A DNA stretch of 64,000 nt from Streptomyces beigongshangae (GTDB lineage Bacteria; Actinomycetota; Actinomycetes; Streptomycetales; Streptomycetaceae), in NCBI RefSeq assembly GCF_019710745.1, contig NZ_JAHKJW010000012.1:120441-184440 (forward strand), given 5' to 3'. Both the position numbers and the translations under genes were made by a program. How positions within the stretch are numbered: the stretch's first letter is position 1; every line of letters starts with the position of its first letter. Below the pieces are notes generated by a model that had not been told where the DNA came from, did no database searches, and saw nothing but the letters and a program-made list of their open reading frames with translations. Shown here one piece after another: positions 1-11,945 of the stretch.

Positions 1-1
1 C

Positions 2-3000
2 GGTGACGCCCAGATGAAAATACGGGGCATCCGCATCGAACCGGGCGAGGTGGAGGCGGCACTGGCGGCCCACCCGGGCGTCGCCCAGGCCGCGGTCACC
101 GTGCACGGTGCCGACCAGGGCCGGCCCAGGCTGATCGGTTACGTCATCCCGGAAGGAGCGCACCAGGAAGATCTGGACGCCGATGTCGACCTGGTGTCGG
201 GTGTCTCCCGTGACGAGGTGCGCCGGTTCGTCGCCGCCCGGCTGCCGGAGTTCATGGTTCCCGCGGTGATCATGACCGTGGACCGGTTTCCGCTGCACGT
301 CAACGGAAAACTCGACCGCGGCGCACTGCCCGAACCCGAGTTCGTCGCTGCCGAGTACCGTGGTCCGCGCTCGTCGGACGAGGAGATCCTCGTCGGGGTG
401 TACACCGAGGTCCTCGGTCTCGGCCAGGTCGGCACCGATGACGACTTCTTCGCCGTCGGCGGGGACAGCATCCGATCGATCCAGGTGGTCGCACGGGCGG
501 GTGCCCTCGGGGTGGAGATCACCCCGAGGGACGTCTTCGAGTGCCGTACCGTCGCCGAACTCGCGGTGGTGGCCGCCCGCCGTCGCGGCTCGGGACAGCG
601 GCCGGTGCTCGCCGAACTGGAGGGCGGGGCCAGCGGCCCGCTCCCGCTGCCACCGGTGGCCCGGTATCTCCAGGAGCTCGGTGGCATCGGCAACAGGTTC
701 GCGATGTCGGTCATCCTGGACCTGCCCGACGGCGTGGTGGCGGACGAACTGGTCACCGCGCTGCGCGCCGTACTGGACCGGCACGACGTACTGCGGTCCC
801 GGCTGGTCGACGACGGCATGGTGATCGGCGAGCCGGGGTCGGTCGACCCGGTGCCGCTGCTGCGCCGGGTGCCGTGCGACTCCGCATGGGACACCGACGT
901 CTGGCGGCTGCAGGCAGGGGAGGAACTCGACGCCGCCACCGGGCAACTCGACCCGGCTGCCGGCGCGATGGCCCGGTTCGTGTGGTTCGACCGGACGGAC
1001 GGCAAGGCCCGGCTGCTGATCGTCCTGCATCACCTCGTGGTCGACGGTGTGTCCTGGCGCATCCTCGTACCGGACCTCGCCACCGCCTGGCAGACCGCAC
1101 ACGCGGGCCGTACCCCGGTGCTGGCCAGGGTCGGCACCTCGGTGCGGCGCTGGACGCACGCGCTGGTCGACGCGGCGGCCGAGCGGACCGGGGAGATGCC
1201 GCTGTGGCAGGAGATCCTGGACGGCCCGGACCCGTTGCTCGGCTCTCGTGCGCTGGATCCGGCGGTCGACACCATGGCCACGGTGGACAGCGTGGTGGTC
1301 GAGGTTTCGACGCAGGTCACCGAGGCGGTGCTGAACCGTGCGCCCGCCGCCTTCCACGGCGGGGTCAACGACGGACTGCTTGCCACGCTGGCGCTGGCGC
1401 TGACCAGGTGGCGGGCCGGCCGCGGAGTCGTGGAACCGTCGGCGCTCATCCGCCTGGAGGGACACGGACGGGAGGAACAGATCGTGCCCGGTGCCGACCT
1501 GTCCCGCACGGTCGGCTGGTTCACCAGCATGTTCCCGGTCCGGCTGGACCTCGCCGGTATCGATGTCACCGATGCCTTCGCGGGCGGGCCCGCGGCCGGT
1601 GCGCTGCTGAAGTCGGTCAAGGAACAACTGGTCTCCCTGCCGGACAAGGGAATCGGCTACGGCATGCTCCGCCATCTGAACCCGGAGACCGAGCGGGAGC
1701 TGAGCCGGCTGCCGATGGGACAGGTCGGGTTCAACTATCTCGGAAGGATCGCCGCCGACGCAGCGGTGTCGGACGCCGGTTGGTCGGTGGCGGGCGACGC
1801 ACTGGGCCTGCTCGCCGATCTTGACGCCGACCAGCCGGCCATGGCCACGGTGGACATCAGCGCGTATGTGGTGGAGACCGCGGCCGGCCCGACGCTCGCC
1901 GCCCGGTTCGCGTTCCCCACCGGCCTGCTCTCCCGGGACGAGACGGCGGAACTGGCGGATCTGTGGACCGAGGCGCTGACCGGGCTCGCGCGTCATGTCG
2001 CCGACCCCGCGGCAGGCGGCCTCACTCCCTCGGACCTGCCGCTGGTCTCGCTCGACCAGCACACGATCGACCTGCTCGCGCGGCGCTACCCGGACCTGCG
2101 CGACGTATGGCCACTGACCCCCATGCAGTCGGGGCTGCTGTTCCACAGCATGCTCGCGCAGTCGACGTTCGACGCCTACCACATGCAGTTGGTGTTCCAC
2201 CTCAGTGGATCCGTCGACGCCGAGCGGCTGCGCCGGGCAGGACAGGCACTGCTGGACCGGTATCCGAACCTGCGCGTAGCCTTCGTGCCCCATGCGGACA
2301 GCGGCTGGCTGCAACTGGTGGGCGAGGACGTCGAACTGCCCTGGACCGAAGTCGACCTGCGCTCGCTCAGCGCCGATGAGCGTCAGGAAGCGTTCGAGAG
2401 GTTCCTGGCCGAGGACCACGCCACACGCTTCGACCCCGCCCGGCCCCCTCTGCTGCGCATGTCACTGGTACGGATGGAATCCGAGCGTTCGGAACTGGTC
2501 TTCACGGCGAACCACGTGCTGTACGACGGGTGGTCGTTGCCGCTGCTGATGCGTGACCTGCTGCGACTCTACGAGTCCTCGGGCGATCCCGGTGCGTTGG
2601 AGCGGGTCCGGTCCTTCCGGGACTTCCTCGCCTGGTATGCCGGACAGGATCGCGCGGCGGCGGTTCGCCGGTGGGCCGAGGAGATGGAAGGGGTCACGGA
2701 GCCGACTCTCCTGGCCGCGGGTGACGACCACGCACAGTCCGGGCTGGGGCAGGTCGAGGTGCCGCTCGGGAGGGAACGGGCGCGGAAGCTGGCCCGGCGC
2801 GCCGCCGAGCTCGGCATCACGATGAACACCCTGGTGCAGGGCGCATGGGGGGTGCTCCTGTCGGTGCTGACCGGCCGTGACGACGTCGTCTTCGGCGCCA
2901 CCGTGTCCGGGCGGCCGCCCGTGGTGGCGGGCGTCGACTCGATGGTCGGCCTCTTCATCAACACCATCCCGGTCCGGATGCGCACCACCGAAGCGGACAC

Positions 3001-6000
3001 TCTCGCCGACGTGCTGACCACGTTGCAGCGACGGCAGACGGCCTTGATGGACCACCACCATCACGGACTGGCCGACATCCAGCGTGCCACCGGTGTCGGC
3101 ACGCTGTTCGACACCCTGGTGCTGTTCGAGTCCTATCCGATCGACCGCACCGGCATCAGTGAGGCGACCGATGCCGCGGGCATCACCGTCACCGGTATCC
3201 GCCCGCTCAGCGGTACCCACTACCCGTTGGTCGTCGTGGCGTCCGCCGATCCCGTGCTGCGGGTCGGGTTGCAGTACCAGGACGCCGCGTTCGGCGACGA
3301 CGTGGTCGCGGACATCGCGGCCCGGCTCGGCCGCGTGCTCGCTCAGCTGGCGGACGCGCCGGAGGAACCCGTGCGGTCGCTGGCCCTGCTGACACCGGAC
3401 GAACTGGAACTGCTGCTGCGGGGGTACAACGCCACCGGGCGACCGGTACCCGAACTCACGCTGCCCGGGATGTTCGTCCGGCAGGCGGAGGCGACGCCGG
3501 ACGCCGTCGCGGTCATCGCCGGTGGGTCCACACTGACCTACCGTGAACTCGACGCCCGCGCCAACCGGCTGGCGCACCATCTGATCCGTCATGGTGCCGG
3601 TCCCGAACGCCGCGTCGTCGTGATGTTGCCGCGCTCGGCAGACCTGCCGGTGGCCCTGCTCGCCGTACTCAAGTCCGGTGCCGCCTATGTCCCGGTGGAC
3701 CCGGCGCACCCGGCCGCGCGCGTCGACCATGTCGTCGGCGACTGCGACCCCGCGCTGGTGATCGACGCCGACACCGTCGAGCTGGATCTCACCGGGCTTC
3801 CCACCACCGCGCCGGAGGTCGACCTGGCACCGGGCAACGCGGCGTACGTCATCTACACCTCCGGCTCCACGGGGAGGCCGAAAGGCGTGGTAGTCCCCCA
3901 CAGGGCGCTGATGAACTTCCTCGGGGCGATGGCACACGAGTTCCCGCTGGGGCCGGGGGACCGGCTGCTCGCGGTCACCACCGCGGCCTTCGACATCGCC
4001 GCACTGGAGATGTACCTGCCGCTGCTCGCCGGATCAGCCGTCGTGGTGGCGCCGGCCGAATCGGTGACCGAACCAGGAGCGTTGCTGGAGATCATCGGGC
4101 AGCACGGGGTCACGACCATGCAGGCGACCCCGTCACTGTGGCAGACGCTCGTTGCACACGACCCGGAGCCGCTGCACGGCCTGCGCGTGCTCGTCGGCGG
4201 CGAGGCGCTGCCGCCCGCGCTCGCCGACGGGCTGCGCACCGTCGCCGCCGAAGTCACCAACCTGTACGGTCCGACGGAGACCACCATCTGGTCGACCAGC
4301 GCGGCGGTCGTCGACACGGCACCCTCGATCGGCACGCCCATCGCCAACACCCAGGTCTACGTGCTCGACCGGTACCTGCGACTTGTGCCGCCGGGTGTGG
4401 TCGGCGAACTGTACATAGCAGGTCTCGGTCTGGCCCGCGGCTATCTCGGCCGGCCGGGTCTGACCGCCGAGCGGTTCGTCGCCTCCCCCTTCGCCGAGGG
4501 CGACCGCGTCTATCGCACCGGGGACCTGGTCCGCCGGCGGGCGAACGGTGAACTGGAATACGTCAGCCGCGCCGACTTCCAGGTGAAGGTCCGCGGTTTC
4601 CGGATCGAACCGGGCGAGATCGAGGCCGTACTCACCGCGCACAGGGGCGTTGCACAGGCCGCTGTGGTCGCCCGGGAGGACCAGCCGGGCGACCGTCGCC
4701 TCGTCGGTTACATCGTCCCGGACGAAGCGGCCGGTGCGGCCGCCGACGCGGCCGAGCAGGTGGAGGAGTGGCGGCAGGTCTACGACCGGGCCTACACGGT
4801 CGAGGAGTCGACGCGGGCCGAGTGGGGTGAGGACTTCGCCCTCTGGACGTCCGCCTACACCGGGCAACCGATCCCGCTCACCGACATGTCGGCCTGGCGG
4901 GACGCCGCGGTCGAGCAGGTGCTGCGGTCGTCCCCGCGCCGGGTCCTGGAGATCGGTGTCGGTTCGGCGCTGCTGCTGTCGCGCATCGCGCCGCACGTCG
5001 AGGAGTTCTGGGGCACGGACATCTCGGGCGAGGTGATCGACCGCCTGCGTGCGCAGTGCGCCGACGCCGGGCTCGCCGACCGCGTGCGGCTGCTCGCCCT
5101 GGCCGCCGACGAGACCGACGGCCTGCCCACGGGTCGCTTCGACGTGGTGGTGCTGAACTCGGTGGTGCAGTACTTCCCGGACATCGGGTATCTGCGGACC
5201 GTGCTCGACAGGGTCACCGCACTGCTGAACCCGGGCGGCCGGATCGTGGTCGGTGACGTGCGCAACGCGGACTCCCTGCATGCGTTGCACACCGAGGTGG
5301 CACGGGGCCGCATGCCGGGTGCCGCCGAGTCGGCTGTGCGTGCCGCGGCCGACCGGGCCGTGCTCACCGAACGGGAACTCGTCGTCGCGCCGGACTGGTT
5401 CGACGACTGGGCCCGTGCACACGGCATGGGGGCCGACATCCGGCTCAAGCCCGGCCACCACCACAACGAGCTGACCCGGCACCGCTACGAAGTCGTGCTG
5501 CACACCGGGCGGACCCAGGACGTGGCCGACGCGCCCAGCCGGGGTTGGCGCGGGTTCGCCGACGCCGAGCGGTTCCGCCGGGACCGGACCGACGGCCCGG
5601 TGCGGATCACCGGGCTGCCGAACGCCCGCTTCGGCGGTGAGGTCGATCCGGTCGACGCGGACACGTGGGCGACCGCGCACGGCTGGGGCGCCCTGACGGT
5701 TCCCACCACGACACCGGAACACTTCGACCTGATCCTCCTCCCCGGCGGACCGGTGGGGGAGGAGCCGGTGTCCGGCACCGTCGTCGGCGGCGCCCCGGGC
5801 AGGACCCTGCACAACGACCCGGTGCGAGCCCGGCGGATCCTGCACCTCGTCGCCGAGCTGCGCGACCACGTGCGCAAGCACCTGCCCGAGTACATGGTGC
5901 CCGCCGCCGTGCTGGCCGTGGGCGAGCTGCCCCTGACGCCCAACGGGAAACTCGACCGCCGGATGCTCCCCGCCCCCGACTACGCCGCTGCCGGCAGCGG

Positions 6001-6997
6001 GCGCGCACCGTCCACGCCGTGGCAGGAGACCGTTGCCGGGCTGTTCGCCGAGGTACTCGGCCTGCCGGCCGTGGGGGCGGACGACGACTTCTTCGCCCTC
6101 GGCGGCCATTCACTGCTCGCGACCCGGCTGGTCGGCCGGATCCGTGCCGCCCTCGGCGTCGAGCTCCCGATCCACGCGGTCTTCCAGTCACCGACCGTCG
6201 CCGGGCTGGCCGAGCAGCTCACCTCCGGTACGCACGGCGACGGCCGCAGCGATCCCTTCGACGTCGTGCTGCCCATGCGCACCACCGGCGACCGGGAACC
6301 GCTGTGGTTCGTGCACCCCGGCATCGGTCTGTCGTGGGCCTACCTCGGCTACCTCAACCACCTGCCCGACGACCGGCCGGTCTACGCGATCCAGGCAAGG
6401 GGATTCACCGGCGACCCGATCCCCGCCTCGATCGGGGAGATGGTCGACGACTACGTGGACCAGGTCCTGCGTGTGCAGCCGGACGGGCCGTTCACCCTGA
6501 TCGGACTCTCGCTCGGAGGCACTCTCGGACACGCGATGGCTGCCGAACTGCAGGCCAGGGGACACCGGGTGGACGTCCTCGCCCTGCTCGACTGCGTTCC
6601 CGCCTCGTGGTTCGCCGACAACGAGATCCTGGGCCTGGACGAGGCGCGGCACTTCTTCGGCCGCCATCTGCCGGCGCTGGCGGGACAGTCCGGCGGCGGC
6701 GGACGATCCCTCGTGGACAGTACGTCGGCGATCATGGTCGAGCACATGCGGATGCTGAAGGACTTCCAGTCCCCCGTGTTCCGAGGCGACGTGCTGTTCT
6801 GCAACGCCACCGAGGACAAGGACGAGTCCTACGCCGGACTGTGGTCGGCGCACGTCACCGGAACGGTGAGTGAACACGACATCCACTGCAAGCACATCGA
6901 CATGCACCTGCCGGGCCCGGTTGCCGAGATCTGCCGGGCCATCACCGCGGTGCTGGCGACCACCCAGTCCGCTCCGACCCCGGAGGAGAACTCATGA
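2..6997 (+). CDS. Nonribosomal peptide synthetase, 3' part: (A)-PCP-E-C-A(MT)-PCP-TE
   Basis: The frame runs in from before the window (codons G-D-A-Q precede Met 14), so the N-terminus is missing. Domains, numbered from Met 14: tail of an A domain (KIRGIRIEP at 2-10, A10 NGKLDRG at 97-103); carrier GGDSIRS with Ser 152; epimerization domain (about 205-650) with HHLVVDG at 339; condensation domain (about 690-1110) whose motif reads NHVLYDG at 833, Asn replacing the first His; A domain with [11 protein letters not shown] at 1281; a SAM methyltransferase (VLEIGVGS at 1644) inserted before A10 (NGKLDRR, 1977); carrier Ser 2033; thioesterase GLSLGG, Ser 2166. By hand alignment the specificity residues read D-I-L-Q-V-G-L-I-W-K, close to the known glycine code, so the last unit is probably N-methylglycine, following a D-configured residue. 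The stop overlaps the next start (ATGA), so the P450s are translationally coupled. The product is not identified. Confidence 0.95.
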   Translation, partial: GDAQMKIRGIRIEPGEVEAALAAHPGVAQAAVTVHGADQGRPRLIGYVIPEGAHQEDLDADVDLVSGVSRDEVRRFVAARLPEFMVPAVIMTVDRFPLHVNGKLDRGALPEPEFVAAEYRGPRSSDEEILVGVYTEVLGLGQVGTDDDFFAVGGDSIRSIQVVARAGALGVEITPRDVFECRTVAELAVVAARRRGSGQRPVLAELEGGASGPLPLPPVARYLQELGGIGNRFAMSVILDLPDGVVADELVTALRAVLDRHDVLRSRLVDDGMVIGEPGSVDPVPLLRRVPCDSAWDTDVWRLQAGEELDAATGQLDPAAGAMARFVWFDRTDGKARLLIVLHHLVVDGVSWRILVPDLATAWQTAHAGRTPVLARVGTSVRRWTHALVDAAAERTGEMPLWQEILDGPDPLLGSRALDPAVDTMATVDSVVVEVSTQVTEAVLNRAPAAFHGGVNDGLLATLALALTRWRAGRGVVEPSALIRLEGHGREEQIVPGADLSRTVGWFTSMFPVRLDLAGIDVTDAFAGGPAAGALLKSVKEQLVSLPDKGIGYGMLRHLNPETERELSRLPMGQVGFNYLGRIAADAAVSDAGWSVAGDALGLLADLDADQPAMATVDISAYVVETAAGPTLAARFAFPTGLLSRDETAELADLWTEALTGLARHVADPAAGGLTPSDLPLVSLDQHTIDLLARRYPDLRDVWPLTPMQSGLLFHSMLAQSTFDAYHMQLVFHLSGSVDAERLRRAGQALLDRYPNLRVAFVPHADSGWLQLVGEDVELPWTEVDLRSLSADERQEAFERFLAEDHATRFDPARPPLLRMSLVRMESERSELVFTANHVLYDGWSLPLLMRDLLRLYESSGDPGALERVRSFRDFLAWYAGQDRAAAVRRWAEEMEGVTEPTLLAAGDDHAQSGLGQVEVPLGRERARKLARRAAELGITMNTLVQGAWGVLLSVLTGRDDVVFGATVSGRPPVVAGVDSMVGLFINTIPVRMRTTEADTLADVLTTLQRRQTALMDHHHHGLADIQRATGVGTLFDTLVLFESYPIDRTGISEATDAAGITVTGIRPLSGTHYPLVVVASADPVLRVGLQYQDAAFGDDVVADIAARLGRVLAQLADAPEEPVRSLALLTPDELELLLRGYNATGRPVPELTLPGMFVRQAEATPDAVAVIAGGSTLTYRELDARANRLAHHLIRHGAGPERRVVVMLPRSADLPVALLAVLKSGAAYVPVDPAHPAARVDHVVGDCDPALVIDADTVELDLTGLPTTAPEVDLAPGNAAYVIYTSGSTGRPKGVVVPHRALMNFLGAMAHEFPLGPGDRLLAVTTAAFDIAALEMYLPLLAGSAVVVAPAESVTEPGALLEIIGQHGVTTMQATPSLWQTLVAHDPEPLHGLRVLVGGEALPPALADGLRTVAAEVTNLYGPTETTIWSTSAAVVDTAPSIGTPIANTQVYVLDRYLRLVPPGVVGELYIAGLGLARGYLGRPGLTAERFVASPFAEGDRVYRTGDLVRRRANGELEYVSRADFQVKVRGFRIEPGEIEAVLTAHRGVAQAAVVAREDQPGDRRLVGYIVPDEAAGAAADAAEQVEEWRQVYDRAYTVEESTRAEWGEDFALWTSAYTGQPIPLTDMSAWRDAAVEQVLRSSPRRVLEIGVGSALLLSRIAPHVEEFWGTDISGEVIDRLRAQCADAGLADRVRLLALAADETDGLPTGRFDVVVLNSVVQYFPDIGYLRTVLDRVTALLNPGGRIVVGDVRNADSLHALHTEVARGRMPGAAESAVRAAADRAVLTERELVVAPDWFDDWARAHGMGADIRLKPGHHHNELTRHRYEVVLHTGRTQDVADAPSRGWRGFADAERFRRDRTDGPVRITGLPNARFGGEVDPVDADTWATAHGWGALTVPTTTPEHFDLILLPGGPVGEEPVSGTVVGGAPGRTLHNDPVRARRILHLVAELRDHVRKHLPEYMVPAAVLAVGELPLTPNGKLDRRMLPAPDYAAAGSGRAPSTPWQETVAGLFAEVLGLPAVGADDDFFALGGHSLLATRLVGRIRAALGVELPIHAVFQSPTVAGLAEQLTSGTHGDGRSDPFDVVLPMRTTGDREPLWFVHPGIGLSWAYLGYLNHLPDDRPVYAIQARGFTGDPIPASIGEMVDDYVDQVLRVQPDGPFTLIGLSLGGTLGHAMAAELQARGHRVDVLALLDCVPASWFADNEILGLDEARHFFGRHLPALAGQSGGGGRSLVDSTSAIMVEHMRMLKDFQSPVFRGDVLFCNATEDKDESYAGLWSAHVTGTVSEHDIHCKHIDMHLPGPVAEICRAITAVLATTQSAPTPEENS

Positions 6998-8193
6998 CCT
7001 TGCTCGCGGACCAGTGGGCCGGGAACACCAGACATTTCTGGATGCGTGGAGAACGGCCGAGCGAACCGGTGTGGCGGGACGAGGCCACCGACATCTGGCA
7101 CGTGTACGGCTACCCCGAAGCGCTGGAGGTCCTCAGCGGCACAGAGGTCTACTCGTCGGAGACGGCCCGCCGATTCGCGCCGGAGGGCGGCGAGCAGTTC
7201 GCCGAGGGCAACCTCTTCCAGCTCGACCCGCCGGTCCACCGCGAACTGCGCAAACTGACGGCACACGCTTTCACCCCCCGGGTGGTCGCCGACCTGGAAC
7301 CCCGCGTCGCCGAGATCACCCACGAGCTGATCGACCGGCTCCAGGGCCGGGACCGGTTCGACCTGGTGGCCGAACTGGCGTACCCGCTGCCGATCATCGT
7401 GATCTCCGAGCTGCTCGGCGTACCCGCCGACGACTACCCGCTGTTCAAGCAGTGGGTCGACGACATGATGGCCGCGAACGGACGGTTCGACCTGTCCGAC
7501 GACCCGGAGAAGCAGGCTCAGGACGCCCGCGCCCAGCTCGAGGCATCCGAACGGATCACGGAGTACCTCCTCGAGCACGCACGCGAGCGCCGCAAGCGCG
7601 GGCGTGACGACCTGCTGACCCGGTTCGTGGAGGCCGAGGTCGACGGACAACGGCTGACCGACCACCAGATCGCCAAAATCGGCAACCTGCTGCTGGTCGC
7701 AGGGCACACGACCACGGCGATGCTGCTGGCCAACGCGGTGCTGTGCCTGGACGCCTTCCCCGACCAGCAGGCCAGGGCCAGGGCCGACCGCTCGCTGGTG
7801 CCCACCGCCTTCGAGGAGGTGCACCGGTTCATGACGCCGGTCTCGGCCGTCTACCGGGCGACCAACACGGACACCGAGCTGGCCGGCAAGCGGATCCCGG
7901 CCGAGCGGATGGTGATGGTCTGGTGCGCCGCGGCCAACCGGGACGACCGCCAGTTCACCGAACCGCACGCCTTCGATGTCACCCGCGACCCCAATCCGCA
8001 CATCGGTTTCGGCCGCGGCATCCACTTCTGTCTCGGTGCTCCTCTGGCCCGGCTGGAGGGCCGCGTCGCACTGGACATCATCTTCGACCGCTATCCCCGG
8101 ATCGGCCTCGATCCGCACAGGCCGCCGACGTTCATTCCCTCGCACGACCTGATCGGCGTCCAGGACCTGCACGTCACCGTCGATCCTGCCTGA
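6994..8193 (+). CDS. Cytochrome P450 (first of a tandem pair)
   Basis: A 399-residue bacterial class I P450, the usual length. Visible motifs are the I-helix oxygen-binding AGHTTTAML, the K-helix ExxR as EVHR, and the haem loop [10 protein letters not shown] with the Cys thiolate ligand. The start ATG overlaps the NRPS stop by four bases, so it belongs to the same operon and most likely hydroxylates or crosslinks an amino acid or the peptide made by that enzyme. It is clearly paralogous to the next gene: both begin with a W...RH.W.RGERP pattern. The substrate cannot be told from sequence. No ferredoxin gene lies alongside, so electrons must come from elsewhere in the cell. Confidence 0.95.
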   Translation: MTLLADQWAGNTRHFWMRGERPSEPVWRDEATDIWHVYGYPEALEVLSGTEVYSSETARRFAPEGGEQFAEGNLFQLDPPVHRELRKLTAHAFTPRVVADLEPRVAEITHELIDRLQGRDRFDLVAELAYPLPIIVISELLGVPADDYPLFKQWVDDMMAANGRFDLSDDPEKQAQDARAQLEASERITEYLLEHARERRKRGRDDLLTRFVEAEVDGQRLTDHQIAKIGNLLLVAGHTTTAMLLANAVLCLDAFPDQQARARADRSLVPTAFEEVHRFMTPVSAVYRATNTDTELAGKRIPAERMVMVWCAAANRDDRQFTEPHAFDVTRDPNPHIGFGRGIHFCLGAPLARLEGRVALDIIFDRYPRIGLDPHRPPTFIPSHDLIGVQDLHVTVDPA

Positions 8194-8305
8194 GCCGCCG
8201 AGGGACACCGTGACCGCACCCGCCGAACGCCGGGACGGCCGGCCCGGCGGGAGGGCACCGGACGACCGCAGTACCCACGCCAACCCCTGAGCGAAAGTGA
8301 GTCCG

Positions 8306-9499
8306 ATGAACGCCATCACTGACCTGTGGAACGTCCACCCGCGCCATGAGTGGCTGCGTGGTGAGCGACCGGGCCGGCCGGTCGAGTTCGACGACGAGAC
8401 GGGCATGTGGCACGTCTACGGGTACCCCGAGGCGGTCACGGTACTGGGTGACCCGGCGACCTACTCGTCCGACGTCGCCCGCAGGTTCGTACCCGGGGCC
8501 GAACAGTGGGACTTCGACGGCAACCTGACCCAGCTCGACCCGCCGGAGCACAAGAACCTTCGCACCCTCGTCAGCCGGGCGTTCACTCCCAAGACGGTGG
8601 CCGACCTGGAATCCACCATCGCGGAGGTGACCGAGGGGCTGGTCGACGAACTGGACACCGACGAGTTCGATCTGGTCGATGCCATCGCCTATCCGCTGCC
8701 CATGATCGTCATCGCCGACCTCCTCGGTACCCCCCGGGAGGACCGGGACCTGATCAAACAGTGGGCGGACGACAGCCTCGCCGAACGCGGCCAGATCAAG
8801 ACCAAGGACGAGGACGGGGAACAGACCCGCTCGATAGCCAGCCAGCGTGACGACCAGCGGAAAATGAACGACTACCTGCTCGAACACGTCACCGACCGGC
8901 GCAGGAACCCCAAGGACGATCTACTGAGCAACCTGGTCCAGGCCGAGGTCGACGGCGAGCGGCTCACGGACAACCAAGTGGTCAACTTCGCCAGTCTGCT
9001 GTTCTTCGCCGGACACATCACCACCACCATGCTGCTGGGCAACACGCTGCTGTGCCTGGACGCGTACCCGGAGCAGCTGGCGCGGGTCCGTGAGGACCGG
9101 ACCCTGGTACCGCCGGCGATCGAGGAATCCCTGCGTTATCTGAGCCCGCTCGCCTCCGCCTACCGTGCGACCAACGCCGACGTGGAACTCGGTGGCACAC
9201 ACATCCCCAAGGACCAGATGATCGAAGTGTGGCTCGCCGCCGCGAACCGGGATCCACGCCGGTTCACCGACCCCGACACCTTCGACCTGTCCCGCACCTC
9301 CAACCAGCACCTCGGATTCAGCCACGGCATCCACTTCTGCCTGGGCGGCCCGCTCGCCCGTCTGGAAGGACGGGTCGCGCTGAACATCCTGCTCGACCGG
9401 TTCACCGAGCTACGTGTCGACCACGACCGCGCACCGGAGTTCCTCACCTCACCCGACTTCACCGGGGTGTGGACCCTGCCGCTGCGCGTGCGCCGTTAG
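8306..9499 (+). CDS. Cytochrome P450 (second of the tandem pair)
   Basis: A 397-residue P450 with I-helix AGHITTTMLL, ExxR as ESLR and haem loop FSHGIHFCLGG. ATG 8306 was chosen because it follows GAAAGTGAG at a good distance and aligns with the N-terminus of the neighbouring P450; an in-frame GTG at 8297 is the alternative. About 110 bases separate it from the first P450, and an FAD oxidoreductase follows within 10 bases. The pair probably arose by duplication and then diverged to act on different positions of the peptide. That last point is inference. Confidence 0.94.
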   Translation: MNAITDLWNVHPRHEWLRGERPGRPVEFDDETGMWHVYGYPEAVTVLGDPATYSSDVARRFVPGAEQWDFDGNLTQLDPPEHKNLRTLVSRAFTPKTVADLESTIAEVTEGLVDELDTDEFDLVDAIAYPLPMIVIADLLGTPREDRDLIKQWADDSLAERGQIKTKDEDGEQTRSIASQRDDQRKMNDYLLEHVTDRRRNPKDDLLSNLVQAEVDGERLTDNQVVNFASLLFFAGHITTTMLLGNTLLCLDAYPEQLARVREDRTLVPPAIEESLRYLSPLASAYRATNADVELGGTHIPKDQMIEVWLAAANRDPRRFTDPDTFDLSRTSNQHLGFSHGIHFCLGGPLARLEGRVALNILLDRFTELRVDHDRAPEFLTSPDFTGVWTLPLRVRR

Positions 9500-9508
9500 C
9501 CGTCCCCG

Positions 9509-10705
9509 ATGAACAACACGTACGACGTCATCGTGGTGGGCGCCCGCGTCGCCGGATCTCCGACCGCCATGCTCCTGGCGCGTATCGGGTACCGGGTCCT
9601 GCTGCTGGAACGCGCGCGCTTCCCCCGGGACACGCTGTCCACCCTGCTCATCCATCAGCCCGGGGGCGCGTTGCTCAAGCGGTGGGGCGTGCTGCCCGAG
9701 GTGGTCGCCACCGGGTGTCCGCCGATCGACCGGGTCAGCTACACCGTGGCCGATGTCCGGCTGGAAGGGTGCTCCTGGGCCGTCGACGGGGTGCGGACCG
9801 CCTTCGCACCCCGTCGGTACCTCCTCGACCCGGTCCTGGTACAGGCCGCGGTCGACTCGGGCGCCGAGTTCCGGGACGAGTCCACCGTGCTCGATCTGGT
9901 CTTCGACGGTGACCGGGTGACCGGGGTACGGGTACGGACGGGCGGAACCGAGTACACCGTGCGCGCGCCCCTGGTCGTAGGTGCGGACGGGATGCGGTCC
10001 ACCGTGGCCGCCAGGGTCGGGGCGCCCTTCGAGACCGAGGAGCCCAAACTGACCTGTGCCTTTTACACGTACTGGTCGGACCTGCCGCAGCGGTTCCGGC
10101 TCCATGAGGCGCCCGGGAGCTGGGTGGGGACCATTCCGACCAACGGCGGTGCGACGCTGGTCGGTGCGTACTTCCCGCAGCACCGGTTCGGGCAGCTGCG
10201 CGGCCACGGACTCGAAGCGCTTCTCTCCGCGGTCGAGCACACCGCGCCGGAACTGCGTGAAGAGATGGTCGGCGGCCGTATGCTCGAACGTCTGCACGGA
10301 ACGGGCGACCAGCGCAACTTCTTCCGCAGGGCCGCCGGTCCCGGGTGGGTGCTTGTGGGGGACGCCGGGCACCACAAGGACTCCATCACCGCACGAGGCA
10401 TCACGGACGCCTTTCGGCAGGTGCAGTTGCTCGTCGACTGCATCGGTGACGGGGTGCACGAACCGCAGCGGCTCAGCGATGCGCTCAGCAGGTTCGCCGC
10501 ACTGCGCCATGACATGCTGGTGACCGACTACCGCAACACGCTTGCGACCGCCGCGCTGGCGGCCGGCAAGCACCAGATCGAGTTGCTCCGGGCGATCGGG
10601 AGCAGCGCCGAACTCACCGATCGCTACTTCTCGGCGATGTCGGGCGCCTGTCCGGCGGACGAGTTCGTCACGCCCGAGCTGCTCGATCTCATGGCGTCCA
10701 GCTGA
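9509..10705 (+). CDS. FAD-dependent oxidoreductase (geranylgeranyl reductase/halogenase-like fold)
   Basis: 398 residues with an N-terminal dinucleotide-binding stretch (VIVVGARVAGSPTAMLLAR, a GxGxxG variant) and the second FAD motif GDAGHHKDSITARGI near residue 290. Such proteins reduce or hydroxylate substrates using FAD and NAD(P)H. It follows the second P450 by nine bases and probably ends the peptide tailoring operon. I see no halogenase W-x-W-x-I-P signature, so halogenation is unlikely. The exact reaction is unknown. Confidence 0.85.
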   Translation: MNNTYDVIVVGARVAGSPTAMLLARIGYRVLLLERARFPRDTLSTLLIHQPGGALLKRWGVLPEVVATGCPPIDRVSYTVADVRLEGCSWAVDGVRTAFAPRRYLLDPVLVQAAVDSGAEFRDESTVLDLVFDGDRVTGVRVRTGGTEYTVRAPLVVGADGMRSTVAARVGAPFETEEPKLTCAFYTYWSDLPQRFRLHEAPGSWVGTIPTNGGATLVGAYFPQHRFGQLRGHGLEALLSAVEHTAPELREEMVGGRMLERLHGTGDQRNFFRRAAGPGWVLVGDAGHHKDSITARGITDAFRQVQLLVDCIGDGVHEPQRLSDALSRFAALRHDMLVTDYRNTLATAALAAGKHQIELLRAIGSSAELTDRYFSAMSGACPADEFVTPELLDLMASS

Positions 10706-10796
10706 ACGGAGCACGGTGGCGTCCGGCGAGTGGCGGCGGAGGACGACGTCCACTGCCGGACGTCCGTGCGTCCGGTGTGCGTACGCCTCGTGGGAA

Positions 10797-11309
10797 CTAC
10801 CGCACCCAGCCGTTGAACTGCTGCCTGCCGCGAGGGGCTCGTCTGCTGTTGGCCAGTGCTGCGGCGGAGGCCCGAACCATCCACGCGTTGACCGAGATGC
10901 CCTGCCGGGACGCCGCTTCCTCGATCTGTTCCTTCATCGCCTGGGGAGGACGGAAGTTGATCCGGGCCGTGGCGCCATTTCCGGCGCCATTGAATGCTCC
11001 GGCCGACCACTCGGTGGCCGCGTCGCCGGCCGCGTCCATGGCGTTCTCTGCGGGGGCGTTGCCGTCCGGCGGGGGCGTCACCACGAAACTGGGTTCCATC
11101 CCCCGCAGGAGGAGGTCCACCGAGCCGGGTGCCAGGCTCCGGGTGATCTCGTCGGCCGCGGCCGACAGGACCTTGAGCAGTGTGAGTCGGACGGCCGACT
11201 CCAGTGGAGCGATGAGTCGCTCGGCAACTGCGCGGGTCTCGGCATCTCCTGCTGCGAACGCTGCGACCAGCTCTTCGCGCAGGGGCTCGACATACTCCCG
11301 TAGTTCCAT
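10797..11309 (-). CDS. HicB-family antitoxin-like / ribbon-helix-helix protein
   Basis: 170 residues. The C-terminal segment (about 112-150) reads TARINFRPPQAMKEQIEEAA followed by SVNAWMVRASA, the pattern of a ribbon-helix-helix DNA-binding unit as in HicB/Arc/CopG proteins. The N-terminal half is charged, helical and unassigned. No HicA toxin gene lies next to it, so it is probably a transcriptional regulator and not half of a toxin-antitoxin pair. In other Streptomyces such a gene often accompanies a DUF4097 gene, as it does here on the same strand across a 636-base gap. Repeated TGGCGCCA/TGGTGCCA-type motifs in the locus are candidate operators. Confidence 0.8.
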   Translation of the reverse strand: MELREYVEPLREELVAAFAAGDAETRAVAERLIAPLESAVRLTLLKVLSAAADEITRSLAPGSVDLLLRGMEPSFVVTPPPDGNAPAENAMDAAGDAATEWSAGAFNGAGNGATARINFRPPQAMKEQIEEAASRQGISVNAWMVRASAAALANSRRAPRGRQQFNGWVR

Positions 11310-11945
11310 GGAACCATCATGGCATGCTGATTGCGCCGCGCGGCACCTGCCTGGCCAACAATCATGCGCAACCCCTTTGTTCAGGTGAAACGTGCCACTC
11401 CCCGGTCGGGGGAGGGCATCCTTCCGCAGGCTGCCGGGTCACCGGATGCCAACTGCGTCGGACTGATCCGTCGCCATTGTGGCTTGCAATAGCGCCATTT
11501 GACGCTACCGAATGCCATGCGCCGTGAGAGCCGGCAGCTGTCGTCGCGGCGAAGAGCAAGGCGGTCGTCCCGGAGTCGGGGCGGGGTGTCTTCGGACAAG
11601 GCCGCCGGACTGTTCCACCGGGTCCGTGCCCGGCCGTCGAGTGCCGGTCCGGCTGCATGGGTGCGGGCCCCGGAGAGCGGGGGATGTCCTCTTCCGGGGC
11701 CCGCGGCAACAGCACCGGTGAACCGGTGCGAAGGGCACCGGTGCCTGAACTCGGCGGGGCCGTCCTCACTCTGCGTCCCCGTGGCGATCCGGATCCCATG
11801 CCATGGGTCGGCATGCGTGGCGCCAAAGTGTTGGCGCCATTATGGCACTTCCCTGGCTCTGATGTAAACGCCCGGTCCGCCGGAGGCTTGACCGCATGAC
11901 GCCGGTCCTGGCGGGCGCAGCGCGCCGGACCGGGACCGGTGGGAC
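11310..11945. other. 636-base gap between HicB-like and DUF4097 genes, with repeated TGGCGCCA motifs
   Basis: No convincing gene is present; the open frames here are shadows with poor codon bias. The gap holds two copies of the palindrome TGGCGCCA (11818-11825 and 11832-11839), followed by ATTATGGCAC. Related ATGGC/GCCAT elements occur around 11471-11519 and just before the HicB-like start (11316-11325). The base composition at these elements is visibly more AT-rich than in the flanking genes. Confidence 0.6.

Noticed and set aside
4133..6109. 658-codon minus-strand open frame inside the NRPS gene
   Set aside because: Antisense shadow of a high-GC gene; no motifs, and the codon bias belongs to the plus strand.
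9509..10705. FAD protein as a tryptophan halogenase
   Set aside because: The W-x-W-x-I-P signature is absent; it looks like a reductase or hydroxylase of the wider fold.
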